This document shows, piece by piece, positions 6,587 through 11,851 of a DNA stretch of 11,851 nt (the first letter of the stretch is position 1; each line of letters starts with the position of its first letter). The DNA is from an uncultured Spirochaetales bacterium (lineage in GTDB: Bacteria; Spirochaetota; Spirochaetia; Sphaerochaetales; Sphaerochaetaceae), in contig CALFMX010000226.1 of the NCBI GenBank assembly GCA_937902565.1, forward strand, positions 1 through 11,851, read 5' to 3'. The notes below the pieces were generated by a model. It saw only the letters and a program-made list of their open reading frames with translations. It was not told the origin of the DNA and did no database searches. Made by a program: the position numbers and the translations under genes.

Positions 6587-7132
6587 TTGGCTACAAAGGA
6601 TTTGAGGATCAATAAACAGATCCGAGCAAGAGAAGTGTTCGTCATTGATGCAGATGGCAACCAACGGGGGATCATGAGCTCCTTCGATGCCGTCGCACTC
6701 GCAGAGAGCGTCGGTCTGGACTTGGTGGAGGTCTCTCCAAACGCCAATCCACCCGTCTGCAAGATTCTCGACTTCGGCAAGTACCGCTATGAGCAGGAAA
6801 AGCGACTTCGGGATGCCAAGAGGAACCAGACCGTCGTCAAGATGAAGGAAATCCGGATGCAGCCCAAGATTGAGAAACACGATCTTGAGACGAAGAGCAA
6901 GTTCATAGGTGAATTCCTCGGTGAGGGGAACAAGGTCAAGGTGAGTATCCGCTTCCGTGGCCGTGAGCTTGCCCATACCGAACTGGGCAAGGTGGTGCTT
7001 GACCGCATACTTGCCCAGCTCGAGGCAAATGGTGTAAGCTACAACCTTGACCGGGAAGCTGCGATGGAAGGGAGGATGATGAGCATGATCGTCAGCCCAT
7101 CCAAGAGCGCTCCCAAGAAAGAAAACCAGTAA
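6587..7132 (+). CDS. infC: Translation initiation factor IF-3
   Basis: IF-3 (181 residues, the usual size) binds the 30S subunit, prevents premature 50S joining and checks start-codon pairing. Both lobes are present: the N-terminal domain with RINKQIRAREVFVID and the family signature PPVCKILDFGKYRYEQEKR (about 55-74), a basic helical linker (about 74-88), and the C-terminal domain with VKMKEIRMQPKIEKHD and KVKVSIRFRGRE. The start is TTG at 6587, fixed by AAGGAG 5 nt upstream and by conserved residues immediately after it; no ATG or ATT is available in frame there. Many bacteria use a rare AUU start for infC that IF-3 itself represses. TTG is less restrictive, so that loop may be weaker here (inference). 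It is the first gene of the operon with rpmI and rplT. Confidence 0.98.
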   Translation: MATKDLRINKQIRAREVFVIDADGNQRGIMSSFDAVALAESVGLDLVEVSPNANPPVCKILDFGKYRYEQEKRLRDAKRNQTVVKMKEIRMQPKIEKHDLETKSKFIGEFLGEGNKVKVSIRFRGRELAHTELGKVVLDRILAQLEANGVSYNLDREAAMEGRMMSMIVSPSKSAPKKENQ

Positions 7133-7213
7133 CCATAATCCCGCACGGGATCGGAAATATGCTGCTTCAAGGGGTCTTGTTCCTTGGAAGCGCAATAAGG
7201 AAGGTGCATTGAT
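7133..7213 (+). promoter_or_regulatory. Structured infC-rpmI gap, candidate L20 autoregulatory site
   Basis: This 81-nt gap contains CCCGCACGGG (a tiny hairpin) and a larger stem: GCTTCAAGG (7164-7172) pairs with CCTTGGAAGC (7182-7191), with one bulged G and a 9-nt loop. The rpmI ribosome-binding site follows closely. In E. coli, L20 represses rpmI translation by binding structured RNA in this same gap. Position and structure fit, but I cannot match the L20 recognition motif by eye. Confidence 0.4.
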
Positions 7214-7411
7214 ATGCCCAAGATGAAAACAAGAAGTGCCGTTGCAAAACGGTTCAAGGTGACAGGGACCGGGAAGGTCCGCTATAAGAAGCAGGGGCTT
7301 CGTCACATTCTCACCAAGAAGAGCAGCAAGCGCAAAGGTAACCTGCGTGCCCCTGGCCTCCTCTCCGATGTTGAAGCAAAGCGTGTGAAGAGCATGCTTC
7401 CCTACACCTAA
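7214..7411 (+). CDS. rpmI: 50S ribosomal protein L35
   Basis: This 65-residue, very basic protein has the L35 family opening MPKMKTRSAVAKRFKVTGTGK and the motif RHILTKKSSKRKGNLR (about 30-45). The length is standard. AAGGAAGG precedes the ATG. It lies between infC and rplT in the conserved order and is 11 nt from rplT. It is a structural component of the large subunit. Confidence 0.98.
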   Translation: MPKMKTRSAVAKRFKVTGTGKVRYKKQGLRHILTKKSSKRKGNLRAPGLLSDVEAKRVKSMLPYT

Positions 7412-7422
7412 GGAGGAGTGAG

Positions 7423-7782
7423 ATGCCACGAGCAGTAGACGGAACCAAACACAAAGATCGACGCAATAAGATCATGAAGCAGGCCAAGGGCTACTACGGT
7501 AGGAGGAGCACCAACTACCGCACCGCCAAGGACGCTGTAGAGAAAGCAGGACAGTACGCATACCGTGGACGCAAGGAGCGCAAGCGGGACTTCCGCCGCC
7601 TCTGGATCGCCCGTATCTCGGCAGCTGTGCAGGAGCAGGGGCTCAACTACTCCCAGTTCATGCATGGCCTCAAGCTCTCCAACATCGAGATCAACCGCAA
7701 GGCGCTCTCGAATATGGCCATTGAAGATGCAACCACCTTCAATGCCCTTGTTGCCCAGGCAAAGGTTGCCCTCGCCCAATAA
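7423..7782 (+). CDS. rplT: 50S ribosomal protein L20
   Basis: L20 (119 residues) binds 23S rRNA early in large-subunit assembly. Family motifs are clear: AKGYYGRRS (21-29), RKERKRDFRRLWIARISAA (50-68) and FMHGLKLSNIEINRKALS (79-96). The first 20 residues (MPRAVDGTKHKDRR) differ from the more usual MPRVKRG start but keep the basic character of the rRNA-binding tail. The Shine-Dalgarno AAGGAGGAG begins at the last bases of the rpmI stop. In several bacteria L20 also represses its own operon; the infC-rpmI gap is the candidate target. Confidence 0.98.
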   Translation: MPRAVDGTKHKDRRNKIMKQAKGYYGRRSTNYRTAKDAVEKAGQYAYRGRKERKRDFRRLWIARISAAVQEQGLNYSQFMHGLKLSNIEINRKALSNMAIEDATTFNALVAQAKVALAQ

Positions 7783-7820
7783 GGCGGGGGTATTCGTCCA
7801 AAGTCGACAAAGGAGGAATC

Positions 7821-8177
7821 GTGTCAGTCGTTGATACCGTAAGGTTGTTGGAACTCAGGACCAAGAAGGCCGCCGGCTTGATCGCAATGCTGCGCAAGGA
7901 GAAGGAGGAGCTGCAACAGCGCTTCGACCTCGTCCTTGCCCACAATAGCGAGCTGGAGGAGTATGTAGAGAGCTACACCACAAGCAACAAGTTGCTCGAG
8001 CAGTCGATCGCTGTTGCACTGGATACCCTCTCTTCGATCGACGGGCTGGATGATGTCCCGCTCTTTGATGACCTCTCGCTGGAGCTCGAGACCGCCGACA
8101 GTTTCACCGGCGGGGACGCAGCCCCGGATTACAACATCGACTTCGATGCGTTGCTGGACGACAGTCCAGACCTCTAG
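7821..8177 (+). CDS. Small coiled-coil protein with a long acidic tail, ZapB-like in outline
   Basis: I do not recognise this 118-residue protein as a named family. Residues about 5-66 form one continuous helix rich in heptad Leu/Ile/Val (RLLELR, LIAMLRKEKEELQQR), as in the cell-division coiled-coil protein ZapB. Residues 58-118 contain no Lys, Arg or His and about sixteen Asp/Glu, with two hydrophobic-acidic blocks (VPLFDDLSLEL and IDFDALLDD). The start is GTG at 7821 with AAAGGAGG 4 nt upstream. It is 38 nt from rplT and before the operon terminator, so it is probably made with the ribosomal proteins. The tail could be a binding site for a basic partner or a disordered negative brush. Gene reality is well supported; function is unknown. 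Confidence 0.85.
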   Translation: MSVVDTVRLLELRTKKAAGLIAMLRKEKEELQQRFDLVLAHNSELEEYVESYTTSNKLLEQSIAVALDTLSSIDGLDDVPLFDDLSLELETADSFTGGDAAPDYNIDFDALLDDSPDL

Positions 8178-8199
8178 AGGAGCGCACATCGATCGATAC

Positions 8200-8230
8200 A
8201 GAACGGGACCTTCGGGTCCTGTTCTCTTTT
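8200..8230 (+). terminator. Intrinsic terminator of the infC operon with UUCG tetraloop
   Basis: An 11-bp stem (AGAACGGGACC / GGTCCTGTTCT, one G-U pair) is capped by C(UUCG)G, an exceptionally stable tetraloop, and followed by CTTTT. It lies 23 nt after the stop of the small coiled-coil gene. Confidence 0.93.
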
Positions 8231-8238
8231 ACCCCCCT

Positions 8239-8266
8239 TTCACAAACCCTATTCTTACTGTACGAT
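8239..8266 (+). promoter_or_regulatory. Candidate promoter for the structured leader / TPR-tsaE-tsaB-trxB cluster
   Basis: TTCACA (8239-8244, 5 of 6), 16 bp, TACGAT (8261-8266, 4 of 6). It lies just after the infC-operon terminator, and the predicted start is near 8273. It is the best promoter I find between the terminator and the TPR gene. Confidence 0.4.
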
Positions 8267-8510
8267 AGAGGTGGGTAGCATAGCTGCCTTGATTGGAAAA
8301 CGTCTCCTGCGGTGCCACCTGGAGCCACAGTCTCTTGGCTCAACCTACACAGACGGGAAACGGTATAGCTGATTTGCATTGATCCAACCCTCCGGGGTTC
8401 AATGGAACAGAATCTTCAGCAAAACTAGTTTCCCCCTTGAACCGCCGGTTCAAGAGCATTCTCCGGGTGTAACACCGCAGGTTTTTTCGCATTGTATAGG
8501 AATCTCACTC
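8267..8510 (+). promoter_or_regulatory. Structured non-coding region: candidate cis-regulatory leader or small RNA
   Basis: About 240 nt without a convincing gene hold many pairings. GGTAGC ATA GCTGCC (8274-8288) is a small hairpin, and GAGCCA/TGGCTC form an 8-nt-loop hairpin enclosed by CGTCT/AGACG. AACCC (8386-8390) pairs with GGGTT (8395-8399). CTTGAACC (8436-8443) pairs with GGTTCAAG (8447-8454), but TTGAACC can instead pair with an identical GGTTCAA at 8396-8402, so two folds exclude each other. A weak hairpin (about 8463-8480) followed by six T (8482-8487) could terminate transcription 24 nt before the TPR start. It matches no RNA class I can recall (checked by eye: 6S, SRP RNA, RNase P RNA, tmRNA, common riboswitches). 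Confidence 0.35.
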
Positions 8511-9707
8511 ATGCAATCCAAATCCGATGAATTGAAGAACATCATCTTCATCACCCTCCCCCCCAGTGCTGCAGAACGTGTAACAGAGTTCGCCATCGAC
8601 CCGACCATCGAGATCCCGGTCCAGCTGCCCGATGGGCAGACGGGCCTGGAAGGGCCTGAGCAGATCAGCCTCGAGCTCATCGTGGCCGGGATGCTGAAGA
8701 TCCTCGCCTGGGACAGCACCCACCCCCACCGCGCGTACTACCGCTCCTTTGTCCTGGCCGCCCAGCCCTCTGCAGCCGAGGAGCTCACTATCGCAGCTAT
8801 CGCCCAGGAGAAGAAGGGCAACCACCACTTCAGCGAGGAGCTCTTCCGCACGGTATGTGCCCTGGAGCCGGCGAGCGCCGCCTTCATCAACCTGGCGACC
8901 CTCTACTCCACCATCGCCGCACAGGACACAGCCAAGGGCGAGGTCTATGACGAGTATCAGCAGAAGGCCCTCGACACCCTCAAGGAGGGGCTGGAGGCCA
9001 ATGAGGATGATGGCGACCTCCTCAGGGAGATCGGCTACTTCCACCTCTACCAGGGCAACACGGAGATCGCCCGCACCTACCTTGAGCGCTACCTCGAAAG
9101 CGAGGGGCCTGAGGATGAGAAGCGCGCCCATACCGAGAAGATCCTCGCCGATATCAAGGCGAAGCTCGCCGACGATGAGTCCTTGATGGCCTCCTACGAT
9201 GCCATACAGATGAGCAACGAGGAGGAGGCCATCACCATCCTCGACCGCTTCCTCTCAGCCAACCCCACCGTCTGGAACGCCTGGTTCTTGAAGGGGTGGG
9301 CCCTCAGGCGCCTCTCCCGCTTCAACGAGGCACAGGAGGCGTTCATCAAGGCCCTCTCCTACACCACCGGATCAAGCGACCTCTACAACGAGCTGGCTAT
9401 CTGCGCCCTCGAGAGCGGGGAGCGCCCCCTGGCCAAGGAGTACCTGAACACCGCCATCGACCTCGATGAGGAGAATATCACCCTCCTCTCCAACCTCGCC
9501 TACCTCCACCTCGGCGACGGCGAGCTTGACCTGGCGCGCGAGTACCTCGAGCGTTGCCGTGCCATAGACGACGGTGACCCCCTCCTTGCAAAACTCATCG
9601 AGGAGTACCAGAGCGCAAGCGGGGACACGATCGGGTCACCCATCGTACAGGAGTACCTCGACAACGAGGAGGTCATTGCACAGATGGACAAAGGGGAGGT
9701 GCGATGA
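8511..9707 (+). CDS. Cytoplasmic TPR-repeat protein of unknown function
   Basis: This 398-residue acidic protein has no signal peptide or membrane segment. Residues 1-85 form a unique N-terminal domain; after about 87, helical repeats of TPR type follow. The clearest are at about 254-287 (AWFLKGWALRRLSRFNEAQEAF), 288-321 (LYNELAICALESGERPLAKEYL) and 322-355 (LLSNLAYLHLGDGELDLAREYL), each about 34 residues with the usual small residue at position 8 and A/Y pattern. Earlier, less regular ones lie at 87-120 and 165-197. The frame is open to 8379, but that part is the structured leader; ATG at 8511 has AGGAA 8 nt upstream. Its stop overlaps the tsaE start (ATGA), so the two are translationally coupled. 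TPR proteins are scaffolds; a partner cannot be named. Confidence 0.88.
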   Translation: MQSKSDELKNIIFITLPPSAAERVTEFAIDPTIEIPVQLPDGQTGLEGPEQISLELIVAGMLKILAWDSTHPHRAYYRSFVLAAQPSAAEELTIAAIAQEKKGNHHFSEELFRTVCALEPASAAFINLATLYSTIAAQDTAKGEVYDEYQQKALDTLKEGLEANEDDGDLLREIGYFHLYQGNTEIARTYLERYLESEGPEDEKRAHTEKILADIKAKLADDESLMASYDAIQMSNEEEAITILDRFLSANPTVWNAWFLKGWALRRLSRFNEAQEAFIKALSYTTGSSDLYNELAICALESGERPLAKEYLNTAIDLDEENITLLSNLAYLHLGDGELDLAREYLERCRAIDDGDPLLAKLIEEYQSASGDTIGSPIVQEYLDNEEVIAQMDKGEVR

Positions 9708-10129
9708 TGGTCATTCTGAGTACGTCACCCGAGGAGACGGCCGCACTGGGAGAGCGCATCGCGGCAACACTGGAGGGCGGTGAGGTCATCGCCCTCAGCG
9801 GTGGGCTCGGGGCGGGCAAAACCGTGCTGGCCAAGGGCATTGCCCGTGGCCTGGGCATCGAGGATGAGGTGGTCAGCCCCTCCTTCACCCTCATCCAGGA
9901 GTACACGGATGGAAGGCTGACCCTCAACCACCTCGACCTCTACCGCCTCGATTCTATCGAGGAGTTCGAGATGATCGGGGGGGAGGAGTACCTCTACAGC
10001 GACGGGGTCACCATCATTGAGTGGGCCGAGAAGATCGGTGAAATCCTCCCTCCCCACATGAAGCGGATCACCATAACGGTCGAAGCGGACCAGCATCGTA
10101 CCATCACCATCGAGGGGATCCGCCTATGA
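9704..10129 (+). CDS. tsaE: tRNA t6A biosynthesis ATPase TsaE
   Basis: TsaE (141 residues) is the ATPase that works with TsaB and TsaD to put threonylcarbamoyl on A37 of ANN-decoding tRNAs. The P-loop GGLGAGKT is at 33-40, with K39/T40 binding nucleotide. Other family motifs follow: SPSFTL (58-63), HLDLYRL with D78 (76-82) and IEWAEK (105-110). The length is typical. The start is ATG at 9704 (overlapping the TPR stop as ATGA) or the adjacent ATG at 9707; GGGGAGGT ends at 9700, which suits the second slightly better. It overlaps tsaB in the same ATGA manner. TsaD and TsaC are not in the window. Confidence 0.97.
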   Translation: MMVILSTSPEETAALGERIAATLEGGEVIALSGGLGAGKTVLAKGIARGLGIEDEVVSPSFTLIQEYTDGRLTLNHLDLYRLDSIEEFEMIGGEEYLYSDGVTIIEWAEKIGEILPPHMKRITITVEADQHRTITIEGIRL

Positions 10130-10818
10130 TGGTCCTCGCCTGTGATACGTCGACAAACGTGATGCACCTCGCTCTCGCTCGCTTCGAAGAGGGGTCCCTT
10201 GTATGGTTCGAGAGCCTCTCGATGACCGCCAACAACCGTCACAGCGAGCTCTTGATGGACAAGGTCCTCACCCTCTGCAGTGACGCCTCGATTGACCTCA
10301 AGGAGATCGACCTCCTGGTGACGACGGGAGGGCCGGGCTCCTTCACGGGCCTGAGGATCTCGATGGCGACTCTCAAAGGTATCAGCCTATCAGCCGCCAT
10401 CCCGCTGGTCAGCGTCCCGACCCTCGATACCTGGTACACGGCCATCGACTTCACGAGCAAGCCGGTCCTCGTCGCCATCGATGCAAAGAAGGCACGCTTC
10501 TATGCAGCCCTCTACCGGCAGGGGACCCGGCTGGCAGGTCCATCCGACCTCACCATCGAGGAGATCACATCACTGGCAACAGCCTACCCCGACCTCCTGC
10601 TCACCGGCATCGATGGAGCACTTTTGAACGAACGGGCACACCTCTCCCTCCCCCTTGTCCAGGTCGAGGGGAGCGCCCTGGCGCTGAGCCTTGCCCGCCT
10701 GGGATTAAATCAGTATCTTAGCCAAGGAGCGGATGCGCCCGACTCAGGGCCGCTCTACATCAGGAAGAGCGATGCGGAGCTTGCGCTGCTCGCCACCAAG
10801 AATATTGAGGAGCATTGA
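10126..10818 (+). CDS. tsaB: tRNA t6A biosynthesis protein TsaB
   Basis: TsaB (230 residues) is the inactive ASKHA-fold partner that scaffolds TsaD and TsaE in t6A synthesis. Family hallmarks are ACDTS near the start, RHSELLM (about 38-44), GGPGSFTGLRIS (68-79) and IDAKKARFYAALYR (116-129), with YIRKSDAEL near the C-terminus. The ATG at 10126 overlaps the tsaE stop (ATGA) and is followed at once by a second ATG, as in tsaE. Coupled translation would keep the two partners in step. trxB starts one base after its stop plus an intervening T. Confidence 0.96.
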   Translation: MMVLACDTSTNVMHLALARFEEGSLVWFESLSMTANNRHSELLMDKVLTLCSDASIDLKEIDLLVTTGGPGSFTGLRISMATLKGISLSAAIPLVSVPTLDTWYTAIDFTSKPVLVAIDAKKARFYAALYRQGTRLAGPSDLTIEEITSLATAYPDLLLTGIDGALLNERAHLSLPLVQVEGSALALSLARLGLNQYLSQGADAPDSGPLYIRKSDAELALLATKNIEEH

Positions 10819-10819
10819 T

Positions 10820-11758
10820 ATGATTGAACAAGATATCCTGGTCATCGGCAGCGGGGTCGCCGGCATGAGTGCCGCCCAGTACGCCGCCCGTGCCGGCCGG
10901 TCGGTCACCGTGATGGAGTCGATCGCCCCCGGCGGACAGACGATGTACATCGATATGATCGAGAACTACCCGGGCTTCAACGAGCCCATCAGCGGGGCGG
11001 AGATCGGAATGAAGTTCCACGCCCAGGCCGAGCAGTTCGGGGCCAAGCTGGTCTATGCCACCGTCCAGGAGCTGAAGAAGACGGGAGACCTCTTCGAGGC
11101 CACCACCACCGACGGTGAAACCTATCAGGCCAAGGCGGTCATCTACGCCACCGGGGCCCAGCATCGCCACCTCGCTGTCCCTGGTGAGGAGGAGTACAAC
11201 GGCAAGGGTGTCTCCTACTGCGGGACCTGTGACGGCCCCTTCTTCAGGGGAAAGCGAATCCTCGTCGTCGGCGGCGGGGATACCGCCCTCACCGACGCCC
11301 TCTACCTCTCCAAGCTCTCCGACGAGGTGACCATCATCCACCGCAAGGACCGCTTCCGCGCCCAGGACAACCTGGTCAAGCAAGTCGAGCGCAACAAGAA
11401 CATCGAGCGTGTCATGATGCACACCGTGGCAGAGATCAAGGGGGACGGGGAGAAGGTCACCAGCGTCGTCCTCAACGACCTTGAGAAGGGAGTCCAGTAT
11501 GAGCGGGAGTTCGACGCAGTCTTCGTCTTCGTCGGCATGATCCCGCAGACCGGCATCCTCAGCGAGAGTGTCCTCACCCCTGAGCGGTATGTGAAGACCA
11601 ACGAACGGATGGAGACCTCCATCGACGGGCTCTACGCTGCAGGGGATGTACGTGACACGGTCTTCCGCCAGCTCATCACCGCTGCAAGTGACGGTGCCAT
11701 CGCCGCCCACTGCGCAAGCGAGTACATCGATGAGCTTGAGGGACGTGCATACATCTAG
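10820..11758 (+). CDS. trxB: Thioredoxin reductase (NADPH, FAD-dependent)
   Basis: This 312-residue enzyme passes electrons from NADPH through FAD and a redox disulfide to thioredoxin. The N-terminal FAD site is VIGSGVAGMSAA (8-19), the active-site disulfide is C134-x-x-C137 (CGTCDG, where CATCDG is more usual), the NADPH-binding loop is GGGDTA (151-156) with HRKDRFRA (174-181), and the C-terminal FAD motif is YAAGDVRD (about 264-271). The length is standard. An upstream in-frame ATG exists within tsaB, but ATG at 10820 is preceded by GAGGAG at 8 nt and leads directly into the FAD motif. It lies one base after the tsaB stop, so it is the last gene of the cluster. No terminator is visible after it. 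Confidence 0.96.
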   Translation: MIEQDILVIGSGVAGMSAAQYAARAGRSVTVMESIAPGGQTMYIDMIENYPGFNEPISGAEIGMKFHAQAEQFGAKLVYATVQELKKTGDLFEATTTDGETYQAKAVIYATGAQHRHLAVPGEEEYNGKGVSYCGTCDGPFFRGKRILVVGGGDTALTDALYLSKLSDEVTIIHRKDRFRAQDNLVKQVERNKNIERVMMHTVAEIKGDGEKVTSVVLNDLEKGVQYEREFDAVFVFVGMIPQTGILSESVLTPERYVKTNERMETSIDGLYAAGDVRDTVFRQLITAASDGAIAAHCASEYIDELEGRAYI

Positions 11759-11768
11759 GTGATTTTCC

Positions 11769-11798
11769 TTGACGCTGAGCAAGCCTTAATGCTCTAAT
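11769..11798 (+). promoter_or_regulatory. Candidate glgA promoter abutting the start codon
   Basis: TTGACG (11769-11774, 5 of 6), 18 bp, TCTAAT (11793-11798, 5 of 6). Only 5 nt separate the -10 from the ATG at 11804, so the transcript would begin at the start codon itself. Confidence 0.55.
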
Positions 11799-11803
11799 TG
11801 GGC

Positions 11804-11851
11804 ATGAAGATTTGCATGATATCAAGCGAAAGCGTCCCATTCTCCAAATCA
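11804..11851 (+). CDS. glgA: Glycogen synthase GlgA (first 16 codons, cut by window edge)
   Basis: The sixteen visible residues, MKICMISSESVPFSKS, match the highly conserved amino end of bacterial glycogen synthase (typically MKILxVSSExxPFAKTGG), whose Lys at position 15 belongs to the ADP-glucose-binding KxGG motif. The enzyme adds glucose from ADP-glucose to growing glycogen. The match starts exactly at the ATG, so the start is reliable. There is no Shine-Dalgarno in the 45 nt after trxB, and a promoter lies directly before the ATG. Only the edge is seen, so integrity of the gene is unknown. Confidence 0.85.
   Translation, partial: MKICMISSESVPFSKS

Noticed and set aside
8394..8405. GGGGTTCAATGG as a tRNA T-arm
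   Set aside because: The flanking bases do not form a 5-bp T-stem, and no acceptor, D- or anticodon arm is present.
8267..8487. 6S RNA, SRP RNA, RNase P RNA or tmRNA in the leader region
   Set aside because: By eye I find no SRP GGAAGCAGC-type motif, no RNase P GAGGAAAGTCC, no tmRNA ends and no long 5'/3' closing stem of 6S type; a covariance search would be decisive.
8379..8510. 44-codon N-terminal extension of the TPR protein
   Set aside because: The stretch overlaps strong RNA pairings, has no ribosome-binding site at 8379 and reads as non-protein-like; ATG 8511 has an AGGAA site.
10760..11782. 340-codon minus-strand open frame over trxB
   Set aside because: It is the mirror of a conserved enzyme gene and shows no family motifs.
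1..11851. Defence island, mobile element or CRISPR
   Set aside because: No direct repeats with spacers, transposase, integrase, toxin-antitoxin or defence-family proteins are visible; all genes fit core or sugar-uptake functions.

Overview
The window looks like a piece of a spirochaete chromosome, most plausibly of the Sphaerochaetaceae. This rests on protein-level resemblance (class II aldolase, TPR protein, small acidic coiled-coil protein, binding protein) and on gene content, not on any search. The DNA is GC-rich, and coding density is high on both strands. No rRNA, tRNA, insertion sequence, integrase, CRISPR array or phage gene is visible. It reads as ordinary core chromosome with one carbohydrate-uptake operon.

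Region 1 (minus strand, 4382 down to 1): a five-gene sugar-uptake operon. In order of transcription it holds a periplasmic sugar-binding protein, two CUT1-type ABC permeases, an AraC-type (YesN-like) response regulator and the N-terminus of a membrane sensor, probably a YesM-like histidine kinase, cut by the window edge. The genes are tightly packed (TGATG and GTGA overlaps). One exception is the gap after the binding-protein gene, which holds a strong hairpin suited to differential expression. No ATPase subunit is present. The operon promoter has a perfect TATAAT, a poor -35 and an inverted repeat over the start site.

Region 2 (plus strand, 4480-6478): a divergent TatD-family metal-dependent hydrolase, then class II fructose-bisphosphate aldolase with its own promoter, 5' hairpin and 3' hairpin.

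Region 3 (6486-8230): a translation operon (infC, rpmI, rplT) under a near-consensus extended -10 promoter, ending in a small acidic coiled-coil protein and a UUCG-tetraloop terminator. The infC-rpmI gap carries a hairpin where L20 autoregulation would be expected.

Region 4 (8231-11758): a structured leader with competing pairing segments, then a coupled cluster of a TPR protein, tsaE, tsaB (t6A tRNA modification) and trxB. After trxB the window ends in the first 16 codons of glycogen synthase (glgA).

The most notable signals are non-coding: the switch-like leader before the TPR gene, two genes (tatD, glgA) whose promoters sit where a leaderless transcript would start, and several hairpins or inverted repeats at transcription starts.
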